A stretch of 64,000 bases of DNA, taken from positions 62,001 to 126,000 of the forward strand of contig NZ_FNWW01000005.1 of NCBI RefSeq assembly GCF_900108515.1, in the 5' to 3' direction. Positions 1 to 8,449 of the stretch are shown piece by piece. The DNA is from Halobacillus karajensis. Its GTDB lineage: Bacteria > Bacillota > Bacilli > Bacillales > Halobacillaceae. Below the pieces are notes generated by a model. The model did not search any database, was not told the DNA's origin, and saw only the letters and a program-made list of their open reading frames with translations. Numbering within the stretch: the stretch's first letter is position 1; every line of letters starts with the position of its first letter. Made by a program: the position numbers and the translations under genes.

Positions 1-87
1 ATTTTGAATAAGCCCGAAAATAAAACGGAATGGCATCAAGTGTACATCAGTGACCCTGACGGGAATTTAATCGAATTCAACCAATAA
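1..87 (+). CDS. VOC-family (glyoxalase-like) protein, C-terminal fragment
   Basis: The first 28 codons in frame 1 run to a TAA at 85-87 and end in SDPDGNLIEFNQ. The DPDGNxIE pattern is typical of the last beta-strand of vicinal-oxygen-chelate proteins (glyoxalase I, fosfomycin-resistance and related metalloenzymes), where the Glu is usually a metal ligand. The rest lies outside the window, so no substrate can be assigned. Two terminators follow directly, so it closes its transcription unit. Confidence 0.7.
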   Translation: MLNKPENKTEWHQVYISDPDGNLIEFNQ

Positions 88-96
88 TAAAATATT

Positions 97-133
97 AAAA
101 AAGCCCGGAGAGTTCTTGTTCTGGGCTTTTTTT
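97..133 (+). terminator. Rho-independent terminator of the VOC gene
   Basis: AAAAAAGCCCGG and CTGGGCTTTTTTT pair around a short loop and end in a T run, about 10 bases after the stop codon. Confidence 0.8.
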
Positions 134-157
134 GGCGGAAAAAGCAATTTTACAAGA

Positions 158-189
158 AAGAGGATGTTTTGTGGAGTCCTCTTTTTTTT
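158..189 (+). terminator. Second tandem terminator
   Basis: AGAGGA (159-164) and TCCTCT (177-182) form a short stem followed by seven T. It stands 25 bases after the first terminator and probably backs it up. Confidence 0.55.
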
Positions 190-279
190 ATGCTGTTGAT
201 AGGTGGGGGATGGAGATCGACACCATTCTAGTTTTGTCGCATTTAGAAAAGGATTTTCTACAAAATTCCTTTTCTATCC

Positions 280-304
280 GTTTAAAGAATTTATTTTTGG
301 TTAT
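280..304 (+). promoter_or_regulatory. Possible sigma-B-type promoter
   Basis: GTTTAA at 280-285 and GGTTAT at 299-304 are 13 bases apart, close to the general-stress consensus GTTTAA-N13-15-GGGTAT. It lies 43 bases upstream of the membrane-protein gene at 348. The match is by eye and the region is AT-rich, so chance is a real alternative. Confidence 0.3.
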
Positions 305-347
305 ATATTTTTAGGCGATAAAAATCTGAGAAACAGGAGGGGAGATC

Positions 348-1580
348 ATGAGCAAATCAACGAAAAAGATAGGCTTAATTACTGCGCCAGGATACCCCAA
401 AGAACTAGGGGAGAAATTAAACAATCAATTGCCTGATTTGCTCAGCTATTACGTAGAGGACCGTTACGACTGGGATGTGAAGTATATGGTGGACCCACTG
501 ACGGGGGCGACGGAAGAGTCTAGCGAGGTATTGAGGGCAACACTGGAAAAAAAGTCTGAGGAAGGGTGGGATTTTGCAGTCTGTATGACCGATCTGCCTT
601 TATTCAAAGGGAAAAGACCCATTATAGCGGAGGCTTATGAAGAGGGGAATGTGGCCTTAATCAGCCTCCCGGGTCTGGGTTCAACTCCCATGTTTAAGCG
701 GGTCAGGGAGTCCATTCTCCAATTGGTCAATGAAATGTATTATGGTAGTTCCGAAAAAGATAGGAAACAAGCGGAAGAAAGAATTCAATCAAAAGATAAT
801 AAGCACGAGGACGAACTGAAAAATAAAAGTTCGAAAAGACTAATTGGCAAGAGAGGGGTGGACATACTCTCTCGAATTCAACGGGAAACCCCTGATGATG
901 ACGAATCAAATATTGACGTCCGATTCACGGTGAAATCGCAGATTAGCGGTGCATTGCGGCTCTTATCAGGAATGGTACGTGCTAATAGGCCGTGGGCCAT
1001 GTTCCCGGCGTTTATGAAGGTCATTATTATTGCTTTTACAACGGGGGCTTATGCACTCGTTTTCCCTACTTTATGGATGCTGAGTGATAATTATGGCGTT
1101 TGGCGTATGTTCATGCTTTCAATTTTGTCGATTTTGGCAATGGTTGGATGGATCATCCTTGCCCACAAGTTGTGGGAGAAACCAAATGAAAACAGGGCCG
1201 ATTATCTCCGAAAATTATATAATACCGCTACGATTCTTACCCTATTGGTTACTGTTACTTTGTATTATTTTTTATTGTTTCTCTTATTCTCTGTCGCAGT
1301 AATCGCAATCATTCCAATGGGGATGCTAGAGTCCCAATTATCAGGGGATGTAGGATATATCAATTATTTCTATATTGCGTGGACGGCGACAAGTGTGTCA
1401 ACCATCATCGGTGCTTTAGGGTCAGCTCTTGAAAAAGAAGAAGTGGTGTTGTCTTCGACTTATGGGTATCGGCAGCAGCAACGTTACAAACAAATGAAAG
1501 AGGTTGAAGAAGAGGAAAGAAATAAACAGGGAAATAATGGAGATAGAGAGGGAACCCAGATATTAGAGAAAATAAAATAG
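348..1580 (+). CDS. Unassigned membrane protein with soluble N-terminal domain
   Basis: This 410-residue protein has two parts. Residues 1 to about 130 look soluble and contain KIGLITAPGYPKEL and LPLFKGKRPI. A charged linker (about 140-200) follows, then four hydrophobic stretches between about 220 and 365, ending in a charged Glu/Lys-rich tail. The start is fixed by an AGGAGGGG site at 335-342. I do not recognise a named family. I see no cofactor or catalytic motif, so enzyme names should not be transferred to it without checking. It stands alone between terminators and has a possible stress promoter upstream. A role at the membrane is all that can be inferred. Confidence 0.75.
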   Translation: MSKSTKKIGLITAPGYPKELGEKLNNQLPDLLSYYVEDRYDWDVKYMVDPLTGATEESSEVLRATLEKKSEEGWDFAVCMTDLPLFKGKRPIIAEAYEEGNVALISLPGLGSTPMFKRVRESILQLVNEMYYGSSEKDRKQAEERIQSKDNKHEDELKNKSSKRLIGKRGVDILSRIQRETPDDDESNIDVRFTVKSQISGALRLLSGMVRANRPWAMFPAFMKVIIIAFTTGAYALVFPTLWMLSDNYGVWRMFMLSILSILAMVGWIILAHKLWEKPNENRADYLRKLYNTATILTLLVTVTLYYFLLFLLFSVAVIAIIPMGMLESQLSGDVGYINYFYIAWTATSVSTIIGALGSALEKEEVVLSSTYGYRQQQRYKQMKEVEEEERNKQGNNGDREGTQILEKIK

Positions 1581-1600
1581 TCGTTTATCGGTAGAGTGAA

Positions 1601-1653
1601 GAGGACGGAATTATCCTGACCTATGAACCTCTAAAAAATTCCATCCCTTTTTA
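1601..1653 (+). terminator. Probable terminator
   Basis: GGACGGAATT (1603-1612) and AATTCCATCC pair with one mismatch around a loop, followed by a T-rich stretch. Confidence 0.5.
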
Positions 1654-1714
1654 TGTTATGGAGCAGGGGGGAGCGGGTAGAGTTTGAGAAGAAACTTACA
1701 TAGAGGAGGATTGT

Positions 1715-3244
1715 ATGAGTAAGAAGTTGATTGATTATAAGATTTTTATCCCATCCATTATTATTATGATCGGAATCAGCATTCCATTTGCCTTGTATGA
1801 ATCTGAGTCTTTGGAGGTGCTGAATTCTATATTCGATTCCATTGTTGAGATGTTCAGTTGGGGTTACTTATGGTATGGCGTAATATTGGTGGTGGCTGGT
1901 TTGTATATATCTTTTTCTAAATATGGTCAGGTTGTCCTTGGTGACCCTAAACAGAAACCACGCTTCACCTTATTTGAATATGCGTCTATATTAATAGCTA
2001 TGGGTGTAGGATCAACGATTATGCGGACGGGCATGCTACAATGGACATCTGTAGCCAACGATCCTCCGGCAGGGGTGGAAGCAGGCTCCCCGGAGTCTAT
2101 ATTGTGGGGGAATGCCTACAGTATGTTTTTGTGGGGATTCCAAGTCTTTGCGATTTTCGTCATGATTGCCCCGGCGATGGGGTATATTCTCCATGTACGT
2201 AAACGCCCGTTAATGAGAATATCAGAAGCGTGCCGTGTCCTTTTTGGGGATCGATTTACCGATGGTGTCGGCGGGAAAATTCTCGATATTCTCTTCCTGA
2301 TTAGTATTCTTGCGGGGGCTTCGGTAACGCTGGGGCTTGGTGCACCGATCATTACACAGAATTTATCCCATCTATTTGGAATTGAAGTGAACTTCACCCT
2401 GACCATTACGGTGACGATCATCTGGGTCCTATTATTCTCGTTAAGTGCTTATCTTGGTATCGAAAGAGGGATTAAGAGATTAAGCACGTGGAATATGTAT
2501 CTCGCAGGTTTTTTTGCTGTGTTTATATTAATCGGAGGCCCAGGCGTATTTATCCTCAATTATTTTTCTGATAGTGTATCATTTCTGTTATCGAATTATT
2601 TAAACATGTCACTGAATACAGATTCTGTTCATCAGGGGAAAGCATCCCATATTCAGAGCAATACCGTATTCTGGTTTGCTTATAGTGCCACGTGGGCAAT
2701 GCTCCACAGCGTGTTTGCTGCCAAAATATCCAGAGGGCGCACAATCAAGGAAATGATATTGACCTACCTGCTGGCCCCTACATTAATTTCCTGGATAGCC
2801 ACAGGCGTTCTTGGTGGACTTGGTGTACACCGTTACCTTACTGGTGAATTGTCTGTACTGCGCTTGGTAGAAGAAAATGACCGGATGGCGGCTATTCCTG
2901 AGATTCTATCGACGCTGCCATTCGGAGGAATAGCTATCATTATATTTATGGTTGTTGCGCTTATTTTCTTGACTACGACCCTTGATTCGACCACCTACAC
3001 CATAGCTGCTTATACAAGTACACGAGATATGAGTAAATTTGAACCGCCCAAAATATTAAGAATCATTATTGCTGCTATTATTACCGCATTTGCTTTAGTT
3101 CTTATGAGAATCGGAGGGTTGGCTCCGCTTGAGGTTGTTTCAGGGATGATGGGATTTCCTGTGATTATTATTCAGTTTATTCTCATCTATGCCGCGAAGC
3201 GAATGATGGATAAGGATGAAGCGTGGAAGAATAATATAAGATAG
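1715..3244 (+). CDS. BCCT-family transporter with altered tryptophan box
   Basis: This 509-residue, roughly twelve-segment membrane protein is placed in the betaine/carnitine/choline transporter family by the conserved AKISRGRTIKE at the end of TM8 and by the overall hydrophobic pattern. BCCT carriers take up quaternary ammonium compounds such as glycine betaine for osmoprotection. Here the TM8 substrate box is unusual: where most members have WTVFYWxWWxSW this one reads NTVFWFAYSATW (residues 316-327), so the two adjacent tryptophans are Tyr323 and Ser324. The TM3 glycine-rich stretch is also divergent (GVGSTIMRTGMLQW). The substrate may therefore differ from glycine betaine. The start follows GAGGAGG at a normal distance. 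The gene is monocistronic, with a terminator after it. Confidence 0.85.
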   Translation: MSKKLIDYKIFIPSIIIMIGISIPFALYESESLEVLNSIFDSIVEMFSWGYLWYGVILVVAGLYISFSKYGQVVLGDPKQKPRFTLFEYASILIAMGVGSTIMRTGMLQWTSVANDPPAGVEAGSPESILWGNAYSMFLWGFQVFAIFVMIAPAMGYILHVRKRPLMRISEACRVLFGDRFTDGVGGKILDILFLISILAGASVTLGLGAPIITQNLSHLFGIEVNFTLTITVTIIWVLLFSLSAYLGIERGIKRLSTWNMYLAGFFAVFILIGGPGVFILNYFSDSVSFLLSNYLNMSLNTDSVHQGKASHIQSNTVFWFAYSATWAMLHSVFAAKISRGRTIKEMILTYLLAPTLISWIATGVLGGLGVHRYLTGELSVLRLVEENDRMAAIPEILSTLPFGGIAIIIFMVVALIFLTTTLDSTTYTIAAYTSTRDMSKFEPPKILRIIIAAIITAFALVLMRIGGLAPLEVVSGMMGFPVIIIQFILIYAAKRMMDKDEAWKNNIR

Positions 3245-3250
3245 AACTAC

Positions 3251-3285
3251 AGTCCCCTTCATAGTGTTATGGAGGGGACTTTTTC
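3251..3285 (+). terminator. Rho-independent terminator of the BCCT gene
   Basis: AGTCCCCTTCAT pairs with ATGGAGGGGACT, followed by TTTTTC. Confidence 0.85.
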
Positions 3286-3373
3286 TTTAAGTAGGATTCT
3301 GTTCAATAAAGCGAGAGTGTACTATGATTAAGGGAGGAGATTATTGTCTATTTATGTAAAAGGGGAGAGTTAT

Positions 3374-5368
3374 ATGAAATGGTGGAGGTTTATATTCATA
3401 TCGTTAGGTTTGTTTCTGTTAACGGCTTGTTCAGAACAGCCGAAGCCTGAGGACACGTTCCGATCTTATATGGAGAGCTGGGAGAGCGGTGAGTATGCCG
3501 AAATGTATGAACTTTTGAGTGAAAACTCGAAAGAGTTAATAAGCGAAGAAGCATTTGTTGATCGCTATACAACGATTTATAAGGGGATTGAAATGGAGGA
3601 TCTTGTCTTTACATACGATCTTCCAGAAGAAGAACAAGAGTATGAAAAAGGGGATTCTCCTTCTTTTGAATACCAAGCTTCGATGGAATCTTTAGGGGGA
3701 ACCATTGAATTTTCCCATGCGGCTTCGCTTGTTTACGAAGAAGGAGAAGAGAAGGACCGTTGGGCGATGAAGTGGAATTCTTCGATGATTTTCCCTCAAA
3801 TGGAAGAAGGTGATGTGGTGAAAGCTTGGCCTTTGGAACCACATCGGGGAGAAATTTTTGATATTAATGGCGAACCATTGGCTGTCAATGGAGGAATCCA
3901 GGAAGTCGGCCTTGTCCCAGGATGGATGGAAGAACACTCGGAAGAGGAACGTGAATTACTGAAAACGAGGATAGCAGATATTTTAGATACATCTGTTGAG
4001 GAAATCGATAACCAATTGAATCAATCGTGGGTGACCGCAAATTCTTTCGTTCCTGTTGGAGCCGTGGCGAAAAACGATGAAGAATCCATTGAAGCGTTAA
4101 AAAGTGATGAGCTGCCACGAGGCATTAAATTTAAAAAAGACGATGATGCAAGGAGCTATCCATTAGGTATGGCTGCCGCTCACTTGATTGGCTATGTGGA
4201 TGAGATTAATGCAGAGGAACTAGAAGATTTAAAGGATGAAGGTTATGCAGCTGGAGATACACTTGGAAAAACCGGCCTTGAAAGTGTTTTTGAAGAGCAG
4301 TTGCGGGGAGAAGAAGGGGGGAAGGTTGTTATCCGGAATGAAAATGGTGAAACAAAGGAGGAACTGGCAGAGACTTCTGCTGTTGATGGAGAAGACCTCC
4401 ATCTGACGATTTCGTCTGAAGTCCAAAAGAAAATTTATGAACAAATGAAAGAAGAATCAGGTTCTGCATCAGCTATAAACCCAGAGACAGGGGAGGTCAA
4501 GGCGCTCGTTAGTTCCCCGTCCTACGATCCGAATGATCTTGTGCTTGGACGAGAAGAAAAACCGACACTCAACAAATTTAATCGAACATATTCGCCTGGA
4601 TCTACTTTCAAACCGATTACGGCAGCCATTGGTCTTGAGCAAGGAGTCATTACACCTGAAGAAGAATTATCGATTACTGGGAGAACATATGAACAAAACG
4701 GTTACAAAGTTACAAGAGTGCCAGGGGCTGCAGAGGATGAGCAAGTGAATTTAAAGGATGCGATTGTTCGTTCCGACAATATTTATTTTGCACGTAAGAT
4801 ACTAGAAATTGGAGGGGAGACCTTTTTAGAGGAAACAGATAAATTTGGCTTTGGGGAGAAATTGGATATGGCTTATCCGATAGAAACTTCGCAAATCCTT
4901 AATGGGGATACGTTTAATCGTGACGCATTACTGGGGGATACTGGGTTTGGTCAGGGAGAAGTTCAAATGAGCAGTCTTCACTTAGCACTGACCTACACGC
5001 CTTTTGTCACTGGCGGAGACCTGCTTAAACCGAGTTTACTAGCTGAAGAAAAAGAAGCTCAAGTATGGCATGAAAACGTGATGAGTGAAGAAACAGTCTC
5101 CATTATCAGGGAAGATTTGAAAGCAGTCGTTGATAATCCTGCAGGCACGGCCCATGAGCCAGTAGTGGAAGGGCTGAATCTGGCAGGTAAAACGGGAACA
5201 GCTGAATTGAAACAATCCCAGGGTGAGGAAGGAAAGGAAAACGGATGGTTCATTGCCTGGGATACAGAAACCAATGATTTAATGATATCTATGATGATAG
5301 AAGGTGCGGAAGCGGGAAGTCATTCTGCTGTTCCCAAAGTTAAACATGTCTTTCGCGAGTTACAATAA
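3374..5368 (+). CDS. pbpC: Class B penicillin-binding protein (PBP3-like lipoprotein)
   Basis: This 664-residue D,D-transpeptidase cross-links peptidoglycan on the outer face of the membrane. The N-terminus is a lipoprotein signal with lipobox LTAC (Cys19). A MecA-N/NTF2-like domain (about 25-140), a PBP-dimer domain (about 150-300) and the transpeptidase domain follow. The three active-site motifs are intact: STFK at 410-413, SDN at 467-469 and KTGT at 606-609. Length and order match B. subtilis PBP3 (PbpC). I chose the ATG at 3374, preceded by AGGGGAG, over the upstream TTG at 3344, because it starts the signal peptide directly. The TTG has its own GGGAGGAG site, so use of it cannot be excluded. 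It is flanked by terminators and so probably monocistronic. Confidence 0.9.
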   Translation: MKWWRFIFISLGLFLLTACSEQPKPEDTFRSYMESWESGEYAEMYELLSENSKELISEEAFVDRYTTIYKGIEMEDLVFTYDLPEEEQEYEKGDSPSFEYQASMESLGGTIEFSHAASLVYEEGEEKDRWAMKWNSSMIFPQMEEGDVVKAWPLEPHRGEIFDINGEPLAVNGGIQEVGLVPGWMEEHSEEERELLKTRIADILDTSVEEIDNQLNQSWVTANSFVPVGAVAKNDEESIEALKSDELPRGIKFKKDDDARSYPLGMAAAHLIGYVDEINAEELEDLKDEGYAAGDTLGKTGLESVFEEQLRGEEGGKVVIRNENGETKEELAETSAVDGEDLHLTISSEVQKKIYEQMKEESGSASAINPETGEVKALVSSPSYDPNDLVLGREEKPTLNKFNRTYSPGSTFKPITAAIGLEQGVITPEEELSITGRTYEQNGYKVTRVPGAAEDEQVNLKDAIVRSDNIYFARKILEIGGETFLEETDKFGFGEKLDMAYPIETSQILNGDTFNRDALLGDTGFGQGEVQMSSLHLALTYTPFVTGGDLLKPSLLAEEKEAQVWHENVMSEETVSIIREDLKAVVDNPAGTAHEPVVEGLNLAGKTGTAELKQSQGEEGKENGWFIAWDTETNDLMISMMIEGAEAGSHSAVPKVKHVFRELQ

Positions 5369-5380
5369 AGTTTTCTTGAG

Positions 5381-5414
5381 AGGCTCTGTCTGCATCCACA
5401 GACAGAGCCTTTTG
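5381..5414 (+). terminator. Rho-independent terminator of pbpC
   Basis: AGGCTCTGTCTG pairs with CAGACAGAGCCT around a short loop, then TTTTG. Confidence 0.85.
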
Positions 5415-5676
5415 TTTATTGGGATGGTTAAACCTCCGTGTTGAGATCCTTGTTTTCCAGAACTGTTTCTTCAATTTAAGAGGATGAAGCGTCCTTTGTT
5501 TAAGCCTGGATAGGCTTGTCGTTTACTATGGGTAGCGATTCATCTTCCTTAACGAGCCTTGGGCTTCAAAAGATTTCGTACAGCGTTAAACATAGACTTT
5601 GAGAAAGTTCACATATATAAATGAAATCCCCCGTAGAAATAAACAGACGAGGTTCAGTATAAGCGTGGGGGGACTT
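5415..5676. other. Intergenic stretch without a recognised element
   Basis: Between the pbpC terminator and the pyruvyl transferase start I see only two small hairpins (AAGCC...GGCTT near 5500) and no convincing promoter or reading frame. A TTG at 5599 is in frame with the downstream gene but lacks a ribosome site. Confidence 0.4.
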
Positions 5677-6789
5677 ATGATGACTTATTTAGTACTATCT
5701 ACATTTCCTGCAAATGGTTCAGGGAATTCTGGTGATGCCCTGATTACCAAAAGTCTTATTCAATTAATCCATAAAGTAAAAGGATATAAACAGATAGATG
5801 TTAAACGATTGGCTGAGGAAGATATTGATCAGGTTCAGGATTTCAGCAAGTATAAAGCGGTGATCTTTGCGGGGTTTGCGCCAAAAGTTGATGGGGCTGG
5901 ACTTGCGCCAAGATATCGCAACCGCTATTTGCAAGAAGCTGTGAAGAGGTCGATCCCTGTCTTTGTATTTGGATCAGGCTGGACTGTGTATCCAGGGAAC
6001 GTTAATCAAAGTAAGAGGCTGCGTCTGGCTGATGATGAAAAGGAATTGCTTGTCCGGACTTTTGGATATACAGGAGAGTCTCTTCAAAAAAACGTCTTTT
6101 CCACCCGAGATCAGCCGACAGAAAGACTTCTTACTAAGAATGGTGTGAAAACCTATGGGACAATCGGAGACTGCGCCCTTTTCGATGTGGATCAGTTGTT
6201 TACTAAACCAAAACTTCCTGAATCAATCCAAAGGGTTGCTGTATCTATGCCTCATAATTCTGCTCACTTTCTGTTTGCTTATGAATTAGCAAAAGCCATT
6301 AAGAAGGATTTTTCCTGTGATGTTTCGCTCACCTTGCACAGTAAATGGAGTAAAAAAAGAATGGCATTGTGGGGGAAAGATGATATTCCGTTGATAGATC
6401 TTGCGGGAGGTGCAAAAAAGCTTTCTCATTATAAAAACTACGACTTACATGTAGGGTTCCGTTTACATGGTCATATTTGGTTCCTGCGTAACCGAAAGCC
6501 AAGCCTTTTACTGGGAGAAGACGGTCGCGGTTTTGGTCATTTGCAAACATTCAGAGGTCTTGGCGGTTCCGTAGTACCGAAGCATTATTTGGATCATACC
6601 CTTGAAAGGATTGAGGTTAAAGACCCACTGTATCAAACGATGAAGAAATCCCTGCCTGACTTTGATCCCTTAGAGATGATGAAAGAAGAAATCATTGCTG
6701 GTTATCCAGTTACCAAAAGGACATTAGAGCAAATTGATCGCTTATGGGTGAAAAAGATGGAACCTATGCTTCGTATGCTTCCAGATTGA
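5677..6789 (+). CDS. Polysaccharide pyruvyl transferase family protein
   Basis: This protein of about 370 residues has the two-part layout of the PF04230 family: an N-terminal GNSGDALITKSL loop (residues about 15-27) and a C-terminal VGFRLHGHIWFLRNRKPSL segment matching the RLH motif of CsaB. CsaB-type enzymes transfer pyruvate from phosphoenolpyruvate to a sugar of a secondary cell-wall polymer, often to make the anchor for S-layer-homology domains. The start is ATG 5677 (or 5680) after GTGGGGGG. Upstream codons back to a TTG at 5599 have no ribosome site. The gene is alone between terminators and just upstream of the poly-gamma-glutamate operon, so a cell-envelope role is likely. The acceptor sugar cannot be read from the sequence. 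Confidence 0.8.
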   Translation: MMTYLVLSTFPANGSGNSGDALITKSLIQLIHKVKGYKQIDVKRLAEEDIDQVQDFSKYKAVIFAGFAPKVDGAGLAPRYRNRYLQEAVKRSIPVFVFGSGWTVYPGNVNQSKRLRLADDEKELLVRTFGYTGESLQKNVFSTRDQPTERLLTKNGVKTYGTIGDCALFDVDQLFTKPKLPESIQRVAVSMPHNSAHFLFAYELAKAIKKDFSCDVSLTLHSKWSKKRMALWGKDDIPLIDLAGGAKKLSHYKNYDLHVGFRLHGHIWFLRNRKPSLLLGEDGRGFGHLQTFRGLGGSVVPKHYLDHTLERIEVKDPLYQTMKKSLPDFDPLEMMKEEIIAGYPVTKRTLEQIDRLWVKKMEPMLRMLPD

Positions 6790-6863
6790 TATAAATGGCT
6801 CTTAGTCCAAGGAACTTCATTCCTTTTTTATAACAAAAAGATAGAGGGGTATAGTGGGAAAGA

Positions 6864-6904
6864 AAGAGTTCTGTTTCCTCAGGGGAAGCAGAACTCTATT
6901 TTTA
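6864..6904 (+). terminator. Rho-independent terminator
   Basis: AGAGTTCTG and CAGAACTCT form a perfect stem followed by a T-rich tail (ATTTTTATT). It closes the pyruvyl transferase unit. Confidence 0.85.
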
Positions 6905-7009
6905 TTGTCTAAGAAAGGGAGGGCCTGATGGCTGCTGATTCATTCCCTAAAAGGTCATAAAAATCGAGAAGGAGACGAATAATTATGTGAAAGAATTTTC
7001 TTCGGAATA

Positions 7010-7041
7010 TTTTCGAGGAAATTCTTTTATTTTTTCGAGGA
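7010..7041 (+). repeat. Direct repeat upstream of the pgs operon
   Basis: TTTTCGAGGA occurs at 7010-7019 and 7032-7041, offset 22 bases, or about two helical turns. It lies about 50-80 bases upstream of the likely -10 element of pgsB, where an activator could bind. No regulator can be named from the sequence. Confidence 0.45.
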
Positions 7042-7085
7042 TAGGGTATGGAAGGATAGTAGAGTATGCGAATGTTGGTGTAATA

Positions 7086-7094
7086 TGTTATAAT
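7086..7094 (+). promoter_or_regulatory. Extended -10 promoter element of the pgs operon
   Basis: TGTTATAAT is a full extended -10 box (TGnTATAAT), 63 bases upstream of the pgsB GTG. No good -35 hexamer sits 17 bases upstream, which fits an activator-dependent promoter. Confidence 0.5.
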
Positions 7095-7156
7095 CTGTTA
7101 GTTTTAGAGTTGGTGTATTCATGGTATCTTTGAACTAGATAAGGATGTGAAATATA

Positions 7157-8428
7157 GTGGATGAGTTAGCATACCTGATGATCTTTTTTATATTTGTGCT
7201 AGTTGTGGGTCTTTGGGAGAAATATAAACTTGATCGTCGTCTGAAAAAAATTCCTACAAGGATTCTTGTCAATGGAATCAGAGGGAAATCGACAGTTACT
7301 CGTCTTGTAATGGGAATACTTAAACAGGATGGGCGGAGAGTGATCGGTAAAACGACTGGAACGTCTGCAAGAATGTTTTATTGGGACCAGGAAGAGGAAG
7401 AGCCGATCATTCGTGGGTTACAGGGTCCAAACATTAATGAACAAATGAGGATTACGGAACGAGTGGTGAAACGACGGGCAGATGCTTTTGTTAGTGAATG
7501 CATGGCGGTCAATCCAGAATACCAGAAAATATTTCAGGAGAGGCTTGTTAAGGCGAATATAACGATTATCGCCAACGTTATTGAAGACCATATGGATGTC
7601 ATGGGTCCGACACTTGATGATATAGCAGAGGCCTTTAGTTCGACTATTCCGGATAATGGCTACGTGATTATCCCGGAAACGCCTTATCAGAAATACTTTG
7701 AGAAAATCGCCCGCCAGAAGAATTCTAAAGTTGTCGTTGCCGACGAAAGTTGGATTGATGAGGACTATTTACAGAAGTTTCCGTTCATGATCTTTCCACA
7801 GAATGCGGCGCTTGCCATGGCTGTGGCTGAGATTTTGAATATAGATCATGAGGTGGCTCTCGAAGGGATGCTCCAGGCTCCTGTAGATCCCGGTGCGATG
7901 CGTGTTCACCGCTTTGGAAAAGAAGAAGCACCAAAGTACTTCTTTAATGGCTTCGCTGCCAACGATACAACCTCCACCTTGAACATCTGGGAAAGAATCC
8001 AGCAGCTTGATTATCCGGATGAGGAGCGTACTATTGTCATGAGTTGTCGAAGTGACAGGGTAGAGCGAACAATAGACTTTGCCGAAAATGTACTGCCCCA
8101 TATTGAAATGGAGCGGTTGATTGTCATGGGCGAAAGTGTTTGGCCAATTACACAGGCCTATGAAGAAGGAAAGATTAGACCTCTTAATCTTTTAAACTTG
8201 GAAAAGGCATCGACGGAAGTTATTGTTGATCAATTGCAACAGCTTCCGGATCATAGTGTTATCTATGGAATAGGAAATATCGTCGGAGCTGGGGAGAAAG
8301 TGGCTGCTGCCATAGAAGAGCTAGAAGTCCTCCCCTCTCAAGGAGAAGAGACAGGTTGGGATGAAGTGATTGAATCCACTTCAGATAGTCACGCGTTTTC
8401 AAATCGAGTTCTCCAGACGAACAAATAA
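7157..8428 (+). CDS. pgsB: Poly-gamma-glutamate synthase ATP-grasp/Mur-ligase-like subunit
   Basis: The 423-residue PgsB/CapB protein joins glutamates through gamma-amide bonds using ATP. A short N-terminal membrane segment (about 4-20) anchors it. The nucleotide-binding loop reads NGIRGKSTVTRLV with G40, K44, S45 and T46, like the P-loop of Mur ligases. It is about 30 residues longer than the usual 393, and the extra length is an acidic C-terminal tail. The GTG start is supported by family length and by the N-terminal membrane segment; its ribosome site (AAGGATG) is weak. It begins the operon pgsB-pgsC-pgsA-ggt. The polymer can serve as capsule, released slime or osmoprotectant, and this cannot be decided here. 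Confidence 0.92.
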   Translation: MDELAYLMIFFIFVLVVGLWEKYKLDRRLKKIPTRILVNGIRGKSTVTRLVMGILKQDGRRVIGKTTGTSARMFYWDQEEEEPIIRGLQGPNINEQMRITERVVKRRADAFVSECMAVNPEYQKIFQERLVKANITIIANVIEDHMDVMGPTLDDIAEAFSSTIPDNGYVIIPETPYQKYFEKIARQKNSKVVVADESWIDEDYLQKFPFMIFPQNAALAMAVAEILNIDHEVALEGMLQAPVDPGAMRVHRFGKEEAPKYFFNGFAANDTTSTLNIWERIQQLDYPDEERTIVMSCRSDRVERTIDFAENVLPHIEMERLIVMGESVWPITQAYEEGKIRPLNLLNLEKASTEVIVDQLQQLPDHSVIYGIGNIVGAGEKVAAAIEELEVLPSQGEETGWDEVIESTSDSHAFSNRVLQTNK

Positions 8429-8449
8429 TGGTAGGGAGTTGGAGTCCAC

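Noticed and set aside
6981-6990. ATGTGA minimal frame after AAGGAGACG
   Set aside because: A start codon followed at once by a stop cannot be called a gene; the ribosome-like site is probably chance.
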